Shown: piece by piece, positions 26,329 to 35,601 of the stretch
Numbering within the stretch: the first letter of the stretch is position 1
How the letters are laid out: each line of letters begins with the position of its first letter
Source of the DNA: Pararhizobium qamdonense
Lineage (GTDB): Bacteria > Pseudomonadota > Alphaproteobacteria > Rhizobiales > Rhizobiaceae
Direction: 5' to 3'
Assembly: GCF_029277445.1 (NCBI RefSeq)
Contig: NZ_CP119568.1
Coordinates: 453,501-517,500, forward strand
DNA length: 64,000 nucleotides
Notes under the pieces: generated by a model
Told to the model about the DNA's origin: nothing
The model's database searches: none
Seen by the model: only the letters and a program-made list of their open reading frames with translations
Made by a program: the position numbers and the translations under genes

Positions 26329-26774
26329 GGGACCTCACTGGGTTAATCAATCAATACGGCAATGCATCGCTACACCCCGACAACTCTTGTGCTGTACCCA
26401 GGTTCCACCGTTCTAGATTACCCTACAGGCCAGTGACGGTAACTCGCCTCGTCCAAAATTGGTCTATGCCGTCAGCTTAAAGAATTCAGTGTAACGGTGT
26501 TCATTGAGGTTTCATGCGCCGAGGATTATCCTTGCAAGACGCGGAGCAAAGCGCTTGCGACAGGAGATGATGACGTCGCCGCTGAAGAAGATCCATCGGT
26601 GAGCCATGTCGGGGCAAAGCTCATTCGTGAGTGACTAACCAGCACCAGTACCGCCGCCGCAATTCACTGTGTAACACGTAAAGTGACTAATTATTTTTAT
26701 TAACCGTATCCATTCCCGCCGGTTTAACTCAGAGGCTCTAGGTTCCTGCCCAATGAAAAGGCAGATAGCGCATC
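26329..26774. other. Gap upstream of the GGDEF-EAL gene
   Basis: No supported gene. It should carry the promoters for the divergent DUF1206 and GGDEF-EAL genes, but no confident sigma-factor boxes or repeats were recognised. Confidence 0.35.
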
Positions 26775-28946
26775 ATGAAGCAGTCGCAGTTGTTGTTGAA
26801 ATGGATTGTTCCCGCAAGCGTATCGGCATTGGTAGGGGCGATGCTACTCGGCACTTTATACTGGGCGGCAGCCAGAACGGATGAAGTGGCCGCGGCGCGG
26901 CAGAAAGATCTCGTCACGCTCATTGTGTCGAAGTTGCAGTCATCGGTCGCCCATGATCAAGAGAGCGCTACCGTCTGGGACGACGCGGTGATCAAGACGA
27001 GGGAGCGTGATCTCGAGTGGCTTGACGTTAACCTCGGACAATGGATGAACACCTACTTCGGCCATGACGCTGCTTTCGTACTCTCAGCGGATGGAAAGCC
27101 AATCTACGAGTTCATTGCGAAGCCATTCGGCGTCTCCACGGCGACCGACTTTTATCGGGCTTATAGTCCATTGGCCAGTCGTCTGCATGGACGACTTGCT
27201 GCCGCAGATCAGGAGGGCATATCGGACAGGGTTCTTTCGATCGGCGAAAGCGATCTGACATTCGTGGGTGGACGACCTGCTGTGATCAGCGTCAAACCGA
27301 TTGTTTCCGACACTGGCGAGATCAAGCAGCGGGCCGGCGAAGAAAACCTTCATATAGCCGTACGGTTCCTTGATCGCGATCTCCCGATCCAGATCGGTGG
27401 CGAATATCAATTCGCCGAAATGCAGTTCATGACCACAATGCCTCACGACAAGAGTCACTCGCAGATCGCCCTCAGGTCGAAATCGGGGGAGATCATCGGG
27501 TATTTCAACTGGCATCCATTTGAACCCGGAACAAACGTGTTGGACGCGACCTTGCCGGTCATAGGTCTTTCCGTCATTGCTATATTTATCGCGGCAAGTT
27601 TGGCCGGCCATGCTATCTGGAGGCGCTCGGTCAAACTCAATTCCAACCGCCAGGAACTTCAGAGCTTAGCGCTTCGTGACACTCTAACGGGACTTGCAAA
27701 CAGGGCTCATTTCCAAAACGAACTTGTCGTGCGGCTCCAGCGTTCAAAGCCCGAAGATGTCCGTAGCGTGCTTTTCATAGACCTTGACCGGTTTAAAGCA
27801 GTGAATGACACGTACGGACATCCGATAGGTGACAAGTTGATTGCTCTCGTTGCAGAGAGAATGAGAGATATTCTACCGAACGCCCTGGTCGGACGGATCG
27901 GTGGCGATGAATTCACTGTCTTACTCGAAATGATAGGGAGCAGTGAAGTTGCCGACACAGCCAATCGAATAGTGGCGAGCCTGCGCGAGCCGTTTGAGAT
28001 AGAAGGCGTTTATATTACGATAGGGGCGAGCGTCGGTGTAGCGACTGCAACCGGTCCGGGCGCCGAGGCGAACGAACTAACGCGCCAGGCCGATATAGCA
28101 CTTTATCATGCCAAGGCTGCCGGGCGAAACGCATATGCCGTGTTTGGCGATCATATGGACGAACTTCTTCGTACGCGACGAAAACTTGAGCATAGTCTTC
28201 GTGACGCACTCGCGGGGGGGACACAGATTGAGGTGGCTTATCAACCTGTCTACCTAGCAGACAGTTCGGGACCTTGCTCAGTTGAAGCGCTCGCACGGTG
28301 GATACACCCGGAGTTGGGCCCAATCGGTCCTGACGTTTTCATTCCGCTCGCTGAGGAAATTGGCCTCATCCACAAAATCGGCAGTCTGGTGCTTGAAGAT
28401 GCGTGCAGCCTGATTGCGCGTATGCCGTCAATCAGTGCTGCCGTAAACGCTTCCGCAGCGGAACTAAGCTCGCCCGGCTACCCGCTTCGCGTTCTCTCCA
28501 CGCTGGCAAAATGGGGGGTCGAACCGAGTCGACTCGAGATCGAAATCACAGAGAGCCTTGCCATTAATGGCGAACAGGAAACTGAGCGAAACATTACCAT
28601 GTTGAGAACTGCGGGAGTAAAGTTTGCCATCGATGACTTTGGTACAGGATATTCTTCCTTCTCCCGGGTTCAGAACGTCACCGTGGACAGGCTCAAGATC
28701 GACAAATCCTTCATAGAAGGGATAAGCGGAGGTCAAAACAGCGCGATTGTGGAAGCGATTATTAATATGGCACGGGCGCATGGCCTTCAGACAACGGCAG
28801 AAGGGGTCGAGACGAACGAACAGAGGGAGGCACTAAAGTCGTTGGGCTGCAACAACGTTCAGGGATTTCTGATGTCTCGCCCAATAGCTCGTGAAGAGGT
28901 CATGGCGCTTGTTAATACAGGCAACGCGAACTATGGGCGGGTTTGA
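26775..28946 (+). CDS. Membrane-bound GGDEF-EAL protein with CHASE4-like sensor
   Basis: A 723-residue cyclic-di-GMP enzyme. It has an N-terminal helix (residues about 9-34), an extracytoplasmic sensor region with the CHASE4-like pattern TVWDDAVIKTRERDLEWLDVN, a second helix near 255-275, a GGDEF domain with intact active site GGDEF at about 375-379, and an EAL domain starting with EAL at about 504, plus DDFGTGYSSF and KIDKSF. Both domains keep their key residues, so it may make and degrade c-di-GMP; which dominates cannot be told. It stands alone, so the sensed signal is unknown. Confidence 0.9.
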   Translation: MKQSQLLLKWIVPASVSALVGAMLLGTLYWAAARTDEVAAARQKDLVTLIVSKLQSSVAHDQESATVWDDAVIKTRERDLEWLDVNLGQWMNTYFGHDAAFVLSADGKPIYEFIAKPFGVSTATDFYRAYSPLASRLHGRLAAADQEGISDRVLSIGESDLTFVGGRPAVISVKPIVSDTGEIKQRAGEENLHIAVRFLDRDLPIQIGGEYQFAEMQFMTTMPHDKSHSQIALRSKSGEIIGYFNWHPFEPGTNVLDATLPVIGLSVIAIFIAASLAGHAIWRRSVKLNSNRQELQSLALRDTLTGLANRAHFQNELVVRLQRSKPEDVRSVLFIDLDRFKAVNDTYGHPIGDKLIALVAERMRDILPNALVGRIGGDEFTVLLEMIGSSEVADTANRIVASLREPFEIEGVYITIGASVGVATATGPGAEANELTRQADIALYHAKAAGRNAYAVFGDHMDELLRTRRKLEHSLRDALAGGTQIEVAYQPVYLADSSGPCSVEALARWIHPELGPIGPDVFIPLAEEIGLIHKIGSLVLEDACSLIARMPSISAAVNASAAELSSPGYPLRVLSTLAKWGVEPSRLEIEITESLAINGEQETERNITMLRTAGVKFAIDDFGTGYSSFSRVQNVTVDRLKIDKSFIEGISGGQNSAIVEAIINMARAHGLQTTAEGVETNEQREALKSLGCNNVQGFLMSRPIAREEVMALVNTGNANYGRV

Positions 28947-29440
28947 CTGGAATATACCGTTCATCCGGGGTTAACTGTCGTGCAGATTTTATGACGCGTC
29001 CGTCGGCAGGGGTGGCTTCCAGGAAATTTCGTCGAGCGCGCGGCTGACGATCCGGGACGAGCGAAAAAACACCCTGCAAGAAAATCTTGCCTTTCCATGG
29101 AAAGCAGGGGCCAACGGCTTGATATTGGGAGCCAGCTTTCAGTAGAGCCGCCGCTGACCACCAACATCCTGTAGGACCACCGGTATCGTCGCGTCTCTTG
29201 TTTCGGTGATCCAATGGCTGAGCGCGTCCCAACATTGCCTATATCGCGGGGAGTTCCTGCTTGCGCTCAAGGCCATCCCAATCCTTGGCTTCGCTGTTCG
29301 GGAACGGTAGACATCTTGCCCCACGCGCGCACGTGCCGAGCAGTGTTCTGGTCCTGAGGCTCTGGTCGGCCGCAGCAATTTTTTGGCGCGATTGCCGGGG
29401 ACGGATTGTCTTATTGGTCACTAGTATCATCGTGAAATTC
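28947..29440. other. Gap between GGDEF-EAL gene and IS256 element
   Basis: Several short minus-strand frames exist (about 28912-29430) but none has a recognisable domain or good start. It may be decayed coding DNA. The IS256 target duplication TGAAATTC begins at 29433. Confidence 0.35.
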
Positions 29441-30798
29441 GATCGTGTCCCAGGGAGTGGTGTAGCTGGATTTCATAGCCATCGGTGATTTCCGGTAGGG
29501 TCGGGTTGCTTAGAACCAACCTGAGGGACACCACCGATGACCGACGATATGATGAACCTGCGCTCACTCGTTGAGAAGAGCGCTGATGCCGATTTGCTGC
29601 GCGAGATGATCGGCTTTGCTGCTGAGAAGCTGATGGCGCTGGAGGTTGGCACGAAGACCGGCGCGGGCTATGGCGAGAAGAACGGCTTCCGACTTGCCCA
29701 GCGCAACGGCTACCGCGATCGAGACTGGGAAACGCGAGCGGGAACCGTCGAGCTGCGCATTCCCAAGCTCCGCACAGGCAACTGCTTCCCAAGTTTCCTG
29801 GAGCCGCGCCGGATGGCGGAGAAGGCCCTGACGGCGGTCATTCAGGAGGCCTACATCCAGGGCGTCTCGACGCGCTCCGTCGATGATCTTGTGAAAGCCA
29901 TGGGCATGTTAGGCATCTCCAAGAGCCAGTTGTCACGGCTTTGCGAGGAGATCGACGAGAAGGTGAAGGCTTTTCTCGACCGGCCTATCGAGGGCGAATC
30001 GCCTTATCTATGGATCGATGCCACCTACCTGAAGGTCCGACGCGGCGGTCGCATCCTCTCTGTTGCAGTCATCATCGCCGTTGGCGTCAACACCGACGGT
30101 CGACGCGAAGTGCTCGGCATGGAAATCGGCACGTCCGAGGCCGAGGCGATCTGGACGGAATTCCTGCGAAAGCTGACCGGGCGGGGGCTGCGCGGCGTCA
30201 AACTCGTCGTCTCCGATGCCCATGAGGGCATCAAGGCAGCCGTATCGAAGGTGCTTTCCGCCACTTGGCAGCGTTGCAGAGTGCACTTCATGCGTAATGC
30301 ATTGGCTCATGCGGGCAAGAGCGGACGGCGCGTCGTATCCGCGTTCATTGCCACGGCCTTCGCTCAGGACACACCGGAGGCCGCAAGCACTCAGTGGCGC
30401 AGCGTCGCCGACCAGATCAGGCCAAAGGTCCCGAAGCTTGCCAGTCTGATGGACAATGCCGAGCACGACGTACTCGCCTACGAGACCTTTCCCAAGCAGC
30501 ATTGGGCGAAACTTCACTCGACCTACCCGATTGAGCGATTGAACGGCGAAATCAAGCGGCGGACTGAGGTCGTCGGCATCTTCCCCAACGACGACGCCAT
30601 CGTGCGCCTGGTCGGTGCCCTGCTGCTCGAACAGATCGATGAATGGGCCGTCCAGCGATCTCGCTACATGACCCTTGAGATAATCGCCACAATGAGCGAT
30701 GATCCCCTCATCAGCCTGCCAGCAGCAAGCTGACACTCATCCGGCCCTCTGGGATGAGCCGTGGCTGTCTAAGCTACACCACTCCCTGGGACACGATC
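29441..30798 (+). mobile_element. Complete IS256-family insertion sequence
   Basis: A 1358-bp element bounded by perfect 27-bp inverted repeats beginning GATCGTGTCCCAGGGAG (left 29441-29467, right 30772-30798). It is flanked by an exact 8-bp direct repeat TGAAATTC at 29433-29440 and 30799-30806, the target duplication expected for IS256. It contains one intact transposase gene. Perfect ends and duplication suggest a recent, possibly still active insertion. Confidence 0.93.
29537..30733 (+). CDS. IS256-family transposase
   Basis: A 398-residue mutator-type DDE transposase. It shows the conserved first Asp region ([15 protein letters not shown]), the second Asp region ([15 protein letters not shown]), the [13 protein letters not shown] motif and the terminal Glu region ([22 protein letters not shown]). 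Length is normal and no frameshift is seen, so it should be functional. It lies about 70 bp inside the left inverted repeat and ends about 40 bp before the right one. Confidence 0.95.
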   Translation: MTDDMMNLRSLVEKSADADLLREMIGFAAEKLMALEVGTKTGAGYGEKNGFRLAQRNGYRDRDWETRAGTVELRIPKLRTGNCFPSFLEPRRMAEKALTAVIQEAYIQGVSTRSVDDLVKAMGMLGISKSQLSRLCEEIDEKVKAFLDRPIEGESPYLWIDATYLKVRRGGRILSVAVIIAVGVNTDGRREVLGMEIGTSEAEAIWTEFLRKLTGRGLRGVKLVVSDAHEGIKAAVSKVLSATWQRCRVHFMRNALAHAGKSGRRVVSAFIATAFAQDTPEAASTQWRSVADQIRPKVPKLASLMDNAEHDVLAYETFPKQHWAKLHSTYPIERLNGEIKRRTEVVGIFPNDDAIVRLVGALLLEQIDEWAVQRSRYMTLEIIATMSDDPLISLPAAS

Positions 30799-30914
30799 TG
30801 AAATTCTCGGCGTGGGCCGCTATCCGGATATTGTCGCGCGCAGCGCGGCTTTCTTTATCAAGTTCTGCGCCTTAGCCGCACAATAGACATCGATTGGATC
30901 GAATTAACCTTTGA

Positions 30915-30939
30915 GGAACCTTCTATCTAGCCCGGGGTT
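30915..30939 (+). promoter_or_regulatory. Candidate EcfG-type general-stress promoter
   Basis: GGAAC (30915-30919), a 16-base spacer and GGTT (30936-30939) resemble the alphaproteobacterial GGAAC-N16-CGTT consensus with one mismatch in the -10. It lies 21 bases before the start of the small gene at 30960. Confidence 0.4.
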
Positions 30940-30959
30940 TCCATGCGAAGGAGACCAGC

Positions 30960-31148
30960 ATGCAAATCCCCCCACCGACTCATGAACTTGGCGAAATGCA
31001 GCGTACGATGGAGTGCGAAGAGCTTGTCCACCCCCTTGTAGACGCGATCGTATCTGCAGCCACATCATCTGGCTGGACCGTAGAGGAGGCTCTGATGGCG
31101 GTCGAAGAAGTAGTAAAGGATATCAGGACAAACAAACCCAGCGGGTAG
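30960..31148 (+). CDS. Small acidic cytoplasmic protein, hypothetical
   Basis: A 62-residue protein with a strong AAGGAG site before its ATG. The core MECEELVHPLVDAIVSAATSSGWTVEEALMAVEEVVKDIR predicts two helices and resembles the N-terminal part of the protein encoded at 42097-42432 (shared Cys, GW and ExxxAxxEV pattern). A stress-type promoter candidate is directly upstream. No domain or function is recognised; the family appears to be a small rhizobial one. Confidence 0.6.
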   Translation: MQIPPPTHELGEMQRTMECEELVHPLVDAIVSAATSSGWTVEEALMAVEEVVKDIRTNKPSG

Positions 31149-31253
31149 ACACGGACAGTGAGGTGCCTCCTCGGTGCCTGACGGTGTGGGGCAGACTCTA
31201 TGTAAATCCTTTGTCTTAGGAGTTTCAGACATTTATTTTGGAGAAAATCAATC

Positions 31254-31445
31254 GTGCACAGCGATGACAAACGATTTAAGCGGGTCCTTTCGAAGGGTGA
31301 AAACGAGATCGACGAATACTTCGCAGAATTGAAGAGCGAGGCCCTGAATACTGGCCATGTCTCTCAACCGGTTCAAGGCAAGATTGGTCTCTCCGATATC
31401 GAAGAGACTCGCCGGCTGATAGCTAACGTCGCCCGTCTTCGATAA
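31254..31445 (+). CDS. Hypothetical small protein
   Basis: A 63-residue, highly charged frame (MHSDDKRFKRVLSKGENEID...) starting with GTG after GGAGA. It lies 105 bases after the previous small gene. No homology is recognised and it could be spurious, but ribosome site and even composition favour a gene. Confidence 0.45.
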   Translation: MHSDDKRFKRVLSKGENEIDEYFAELKSEALNTGHVSQPVQGKIGLSDIEETRRLIANVARLR

Positions 31446-31708
31446 ATAGTCTCGGGTAAGCCCGCGATCTCCTTGCACGCGAACCAGAAGCACTATTCTG
31501 TCAATGCGCTCATTGGCTTTACAGGAAGATTGGAGTGTTTATGGTTTTCGGTCTTATAGCCCGACGTCTTCTGCGACATAGGTAAACTTGAATTTTCAAA
31601 AGCAAGAATGAATGTCGCAGGACCAACTGCAGCCAATAGATTAATTTTTCCTCCAGTCTTGCCAACAAACAAATCCACGGCGAAAGAGGCCAACTCGTTC
31701 GAAAGAGT

Positions 31709-32536
31709 TCAGCGCTGGTCAACCGAATACGCACGAGCCGCGATTTTTTCGTAGTTATCCCATGTTACTCGACGTCCCCCGACTAGGCTAGCCGCAATAC
31801 GTAAGAGCGCCGTCAGATGCTCCTTCCCTCCGTAGCCAACGATCGGCGCTACAGACTTCATTGGAGTATTCAAAATCCCCGGAATCAGGTGCCGCAGTTC
31901 AGCGAAGTTGGCAAAGTGTTCGTCATTTTGCCCGTCTAAAAGCAGAGTTTCGGTTGGAGCACCCTGAGCAAGGATTACCTGATGACCATCGAGTAAAATA
32001 TGGAAGTATTCGATGGTGGTTATGCCCTCGGGAAGAGCGGGGGCGATGGACACCCCATTAACGAGGTCCATCACCCGGATCAAAACCCCGTCAACGAGCA
32101 AAGCATGCCCCGGTGACAAATAGAGGTCGCAATGAGGGACCTGTCCGTCCAAGGCATGCCGTCGGACCCGAATTGGCATCACGGTTTCGGTCTCAGGGTG
32201 ACGGGTTGGCTTGTAGGTCTGACGACCAATCCACCGGATGGGCATCGTGTCCCCAGTCACCGTCGTTAGCATATCGCCGATGGCAAGCTCTTCGACATTT
32301 ACCTCGCCAGTCGGCGTGGAGAGGGTGGTCCCGCGCAGAAAGCAATTTGACCCGTGGTGTCCTTTTCCCCCACGCTTGCCCCAGTTTCTCCCCATGCTGT
32401 GGGCGCTTGAAGGTGATAGAATCGCACCTGCCGCACCTGTTGCTGCGGTAAACCTGGCGCCTGCGGCTGCAGCAATGCCCAAGAAATGGCGCCGTGCCAG
32501 CTGCGTTTTGAGTGAGCGATCGCTGGGAGTAGGCAT
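31709..32536 (-). CDS. Tat-signal protein with Hint (Hedgehog/intein) domain
   Basis: A 275-residue protein. The start follows GGAGG and gives an N-terminal twin-arginine signal (ARRHFLGIAAAAG, RR at 15-16) and a long Ala/Gly hydrophobic stretch. A glycine- and histidine-rich linker leads to a Hint domain that opens at C65 (NCFLRGT) and continues with TPTGEVNVEELAIGDML and ends near YFHILLDGHQVILAQGAPTE. Hint domains cleave the peptide bond before the first Cys, but no passenger or self-splicing partner follows the domain here beyond about 80 residues. Function unknown; a copy of the recurring palindrome is 155 bases upstream. Confidence 0.8.
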   Translation of the reverse strand: MPTPSDRSLKTQLARRHFLGIAAAAGARFTAATGAAGAILSPSSAHSMGRNWGKRGGKGHHGSNCFLRGTTLSTPTGEVNVEELAIGDMLTTVTGDTMPIRWIGRQTYKPTRHPETETVMPIRVRRHALDGQVPHCDLYLSPGHALLVDGVLIRVMDLVNGVSIAPALPEGITTIEYFHILLDGHQVILAQGAPTETLLLDGQNDEHFANFAELRHLIPGILNTPMKSVAPIVGYGGKEHLTALLRIAASLVGGRRVTWDNYEKIAARAYSVDQR

Positions 32537-32690
32537 TTTTTCCTCCATCGTTGATGTTCGAGAACGATAGATGCCTCACCTCTGGAATTTAACCTCTTAA
32601 AAGTGCGTACGTTTATCATCCGACTGAGCGATTGGATGACCCCTTGGGCGATATAGCAAACTCTGACATCCAAAAGGTGGCTTAAAGGGG

Positions 32691-32704
32691 CGGACCAAAG
32701 TCCA
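32691..32704. promoter_or_regulatory. Recurring palindrome, copy 2 (CGGACCAAAGTCCA)
   Basis: GGACC-AA-AGTCC-type site about 155 bases upstream of the Hint-protein gene. It matches the AGGRCTWWAGTCC consensus at most positions. Confidence 0.4.
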
Positions 32705-32892
32705 TCCTGGACTGGCAAAGGTCCTGTGCGTCGCTCACTCAGGAATCGAGTCGTAAGTCCCTGTTTCAACCTTCGCCGGTGGATTGCACAGACACGGCGG
32801 CACTGCCACCCCCAGCCAGATCCGGCGTTCCTTTCGAGCGGCGGGTCATCCTGTATGATAAAGCCGATGCGATTTCGTAAACAGCGTCACTC

Positions 32893-33144
32893 TTAGGCAA
32901 CGTCACCGGGCCCGTAATAGACTTTTGTCCAGACAACAGACCATTCATCTGAGCCACCTTCATCATAGACGTAGCGGCCATCCCCGGAAAGCTCTTCGCG
33001 CCAAGGATCCATAGTCAGCCATGCCGGCGGCGCTATTCCCGGTAGCTTCAACAACTGAAGAACGTCGTGAAGCTCCGGCAGGGTGGTGACCTTTTGTAAG
33101 TCTTGCAAACCGCTGCTTCGAATTGTCCATGCATAATGCGTCAT
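32893..33144 (-). CDS. Hypothetical protein
   Basis: An 83-residue soluble protein beginning MTHYAWTIRSSGLQDLQKV, with AAGGA nine bases before the ATG. It is rich in Trp and Asp near the C-terminus (DEWSVVWTKVYYGPGDVA). No domain is recognised. It is the first of three small minus-strand genes in this stretch. Confidence 0.5.
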   Translation of the reverse strand: MTHYAWTIRSSGLQDLQKVTTLPELHDVLQLLKLPGIAPPAWLTMDPWREELSGDGRYVYDEGGSDEWSVVWTKVYYGPGDVA

Positions 33145-33345
33145 CGTGCAGTTTCCTTCCATTCATGTCGATGCGGGAATGGAGTATTGGGCTGGCGTTG
33201 GGTGAAGAACTTCAACTGTTTTGGACCGCCGAGATGCGACAGGCCAACCGCTCGCCGATACTCTCCCTGGAGGCAACCACCTTCGCGTCCCTGTGTGGAC
33301 GGTCTGGGCCTGAAATATGCTCAACAACGAAAATGTGATGCATGA

Positions 33346-33606
33346 TCAAAAGACCTCCCCAACCGGCTCTATGGTGTCCACTAACCTCTCAACCGCGCAC
33401 CCTCCGTCATTCAGAAGGCCGAGGAGGGCTCCAATCTCGAACGGGTGAAGCAAAACCCTATCGACAGTCGTAGACGCCGGAAAGTTTCGACTAGGATCTT
33501 CGAGAAGGAAGAGACACTGACGACGCGTTTCATAATCCCGAGCTTCGTCCGACAAGGAACTCCCAGCTTTCAAGGTGTAATCGTAAATCGTATATTCTTC
33601 GGGCAT
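33346..33606 (-). CDS. Hypothetical protein
   Basis: An 86-residue acidic protein beginning MPEEYTIYDYTLKAGSSLSD; GAGG precedes the ATG. It contains DEARDYETRRQCLFLLEDP and a VDRVLLHPFEIGALLGLLNDGG segment. Composition is protein-like, with no recognised family. Confidence 0.5.
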   Translation of the reverse strand: MPEEYTIYDYTLKAGSSLSDEARDYETRRQCLFLLEDPSRNFPASTTVDRVLLHPFEIGALLGLLNDGGCAVERLVDTIEPVGEVF

Positions 33607-33642
33607 TTCAGACCTCGTTAACACCCAGCGATTTATTCAGCG

Positions 33643-33816
33643 TTAGCGGGTTCGCAAGACAGGAATAATATCGATATAGCTCTTGTGGATCATTCCGCCA
33701 TCCGGCTTCGGCCCTCTAACGAACCAAGACCTTTGGAACGAAATCAGAGCAACGGTCCTACCGAGGCTGCGAACAGAAAGTTTTAAGCCCAAATCCGTGT
33801 AATCGACAGGTGCCAT
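33643..33816 (-). CDS. Hypothetical small protein
   Basis: A 57-residue frame (MAPVDYTDLGLKLSVRSLGR...) ending 37 bases before the start of the gene at 33606, so the two may be co-transcribed. The ribosome site is weak. Low-confidence call. Confidence 0.35.
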   Translation of the reverse strand: MAPVDYTDLGLKLSVRSLGRTVALISFQRSWFVRGPKPDGGMIHKSYIDIIPVLRTR

Positions 33817-34013
33817 TATTGTCGCCCGACAATCCACACAAACAGAAACCGCTTATGCCTGGGCGAGATGGAGAAGTGGTAGGGAGGACGACAACGATCT
33901 CATTGAGTTAACGATCTGAGTGATCAAATTCAGAGTATACGGTACTATCACACGCATGCCTGCGTGCTTTTAGGCGATGGACGCTAGATAGATTCGCTTT
34001 CAAGGAGTCCCAC

Positions 34014-34445
34014 ATGACGACGGGCCGAAAAATTGTTCACTCTCAACTCGGCATACTCTTGAGTGTATTGCTTGCGGCAACCCCCTACACAATGAAGGTT
34101 TCGGATTTTACCCCGGAGCTTGTCTCCCATTCTGTTTTTGCAAAAGATGGCAATAACGGCAATGGAAATGGCGGCGGCAATGGAAACGGTGGGGGCAACG
34201 GGAACGGCGGCGGCAATGGCAATTCTGGCGCGGGCAAAAGCGAGACTCGGGGAAACTCTCAAGGCGCGAAGGGTCAGGGTTCGCAAGGCAAGACCGGTTC
34301 TGCCGGACTATCTGTTCGCCATAGCGACGGGATCAGCGAGGTCGTGCGCGATGGCCGATATATCATGAAGGATTCGAAAGGTCGCACTATCGTGAACCGT
34401 CAGGCCACCCTCGCAGATGAGATCCGTCTGAGATTTCTGCATTAA
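34014..34445 (+). CDS. Exported Gly/Asn-rich protein
   Basis: A 143-residue protein with a hydrophobic N-terminal segment (LGILLSVLLAATPYTM) that likely serves as signal or anchor, then a low-complexity tract of GNGNGGG repeats (residues about 46-70), a Ser/Gly/Lys stretch, and a conserved-looking C-terminal part (RHSDGISEVVRDGRYIMKDSKGRTIVNRQATLADEIRLRF). AAGGAG precedes the start. It resembles the larger Gly/Asn-rich protein at 39988-40659 in layout. Function unknown; possibly cell-envelope or matrix associated. Confidence 0.65.
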   Translation: MTTGRKIVHSQLGILLSVLLAATPYTMKVSDFTPELVSHSVFAKDGNNGNGNGGGNGNGGGNGNGGGNGNSGAGKSETRGNSQGAKGQGSQGKTGSAGLSVRHSDGISEVVRDGRYIMKDSKGRTIVNRQATLADEIRLRFLH

Positions 34446-34777
34446 AAACTGATGGCGTGCGTCTCGAAGACATTCGGCCCGGAACGTGGGGAATTGCAGC
34501 AAGTTGGATTACTGTTTGCCGCCCGCGCCTTCAAATTTTCACTGGAGTAATCCCGACAGATCTTTGATAGTGGGCGGCCCCCAGACATTAGAATCCGCGT
34601 GATTTGGGGTTTGTACACCGGATAAATGACAGTCAGCTGACTAACGTTCATGTATATATTTTTATGGGTTTTAAATGTCAGCTCAAGCCACAGTGCAGTG
34701 CTGCTAGGTCATGTCTTGTTAGAACCACTGTCAACCGGGCGCTGGATTACGCGAAGACGAGCTGTCAATGGTGCATA
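34446..34777. other. Gap without a supported gene
   Basis: Frames on the plus strand here lack good starts and read like shadows of nothing recognisable. The sequence is locally AT-richer and no repeat was seen. Confidence 0.35.
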
Positions 34778-34957
34778 CTATTTCTTCTGGTCCAAGTGAG
34801 TGCTGTCGACCGGCAAGACCACCGTTACCTGCCGTTGAGACCGTCCGGCCATGCTCGTGGAGAACACTGTGAGGGTCAATCCAGCCATGGCCAGAAAAAC
34901 AAAGATGAAAACCCCGCTTAGTGGGGCACCGGACTTCGGCGTGTGTTGATAAGACAT
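34778..34957 (-). CDS. Small single-pass membrane protein (59 aa)
   Basis: Reads MSYQHTPKSGAPLSGVFIFV and on into a single hydrophobic helix (residues about 12-32) followed by a short basic tail ending DQKK. The ATG has only a weak ribosome site. It lies downstream of the 24-residue gene at 35020-35094 on the same strand. It is too short to be certain, but the helix with flanking polar ends is typical of small rhizobial membrane proteins. Confidence 0.45.
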   Translation of the reverse strand: MSYQHTPKSGAPLSGVFIFVFLAMAGLTLTVFSTSMAGRSQRQVTVVLPVDSTHLDQKK

Positions 34958-34982
34958 TTTTTGGGTCTCATTGGGGCGGGAA

Positions 34983-35013
34983 GGCAGGGCGGTACGTTGT
35001 GTATCGCCCTGCC
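34983..35013 (-). terminator. Hairpin after the 24-residue membrane protein gene
   Basis: GGCAGGGCG (34983-34991) pairs with CGCCCTGCC (35005-35013), a 9-bp GC-rich stem located 7 bases after the stop of the small gene. No clear T run follows. Confidence 0.45.
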
Positions 35014-35019
35014 AAGATT

Positions 35020-35094
35020 TTACGCGAACCCGATAAACGACAGGATTGCGCCGACGATCACAATTGCTCCAATGAGCCAGATCAAACTGTTCAT
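35020..35094 (-). CDS. Very small membrane protein (24 aa)
   Basis: A 24-residue frame, MNSLIWLIGAIVIVGAILSF plus IGFA, that is almost entirely one membrane helix. A textbook AAGGAG lies eight bases before the ATG and a hairpin follows the stop, so this is a complete tiny gene. Very similar tiny helices (MxSLIWLxGAVVIV type) are widespread in alphaproteobacteria and usually missed by gene finders. It lies 45 bases downstream of the DUF1236 gene on the same strand and may share its stress-type promoter. Confidence 0.7.
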   Translation of the reverse strand: MNSLIWLIGAIVIVGAILSFIGFA

Positions 35095-35138
35095 TGCTTC
35101 ACTCCTTCAAGATGACCGTGGGACTGGGGTGGCCACAG

Positions 35139-35540
35139 TTACTGAATCACCTGGACGACGGTGCGTGTCTGCGGATCGACGATGACACGTTGCTCATTGA
35201 CAATAGTGTAGGAGTAGCGCGGATCTTCAGTGATTGGCATTAGAACGACCTCTTGGGGGACCGGCTTACCAACGACGATCGGTTGTTTGACCACGACCGA
35301 ATTTTGTACAGGCTGCTCCTGAACATAGGTGACTACGCGGGCTGGTGGCGGATCAATAGCCGTGCCGGCGATTGCACCGGCCACACCGCCGACAGCAGCG
35401 CCCACGGGGCCACCGACAATCGCACCGGTGATGGCACCACCGGCGGCGCCTGTGACTGTTCCGTTTGCGTCCTCGGCGAGGACCGTGCCAGTAAGCGCGA
35501 CTGTGACGAGGGTTGATAAGAGAATGAGTTTCGATTTCAT
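35139..35540 (-). CDS. DUF1236 exported protein with glycine-zipper segment
   Basis: A 133-residue protein. The start after AAGGAG gives a Sec signal (KLILLSTLVTVALTGTVLA) followed by a glycine-zipper stretch (GAAGGAITGAIVGGPVGAA), then a C-terminal DUF1236 unit (YTIVNEQRVIVDPQTRTVVQVIQ). DUF1236 proteins are Rhizobiales periplasmic or outer-membrane proteins of unknown role. A perfect EcfG-type promoter and two copies of the recurring palindrome lie directly upstream, which suggests induction in the general stress response. A longer frame from 35768 would include the promoter and is rejected. Confidence 0.85.
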   Translation of the reverse strand: MKSKLILLSTLVTVALTGTVLAEDANGTVTGAAGGAITGAIVGGPVGAAVGGVAGAIAGTAIDPPPARVVTYVQEQPVQNSVVVKQPIVVGKPVPQEVVLMPITEDPRYSYTIVNEQRVIVDPQTRTVVQVIQ

Positions 35541-35571
35541 GACAGTCTCCTTTTTCCGTTTACACCAGCAC

Positions 35572-35596
35572 AACGCCATTTTTAGAAAGCTGTTCC
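35572..35596 (-). promoter_or_regulatory. EcfG-type general-stress promoter for DUF1236 gene
   Basis: On the minus strand, GGAAC (35592-35596), 16 bases and CGTT (35572-35575), an exact match to the alphaproteobacterial PhyR/EcfG promoter consensus, 32 bases before the start codon. Confidence 0.65.
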
Positions 35597-35601
35597 CACT
35601 T

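Noticed and set aside
34150..34230. Possible CRISPR or satellite from GNGNGGG-coding repeats
   Set aside because: Repeats are in frame and encode a low-complexity protein segment; no spacer pattern.
34604..34921. 105-codon plus-strand frame
   Set aside because: Antisense to the small membrane protein at 34778 and lacks a start signal or recognisable content.
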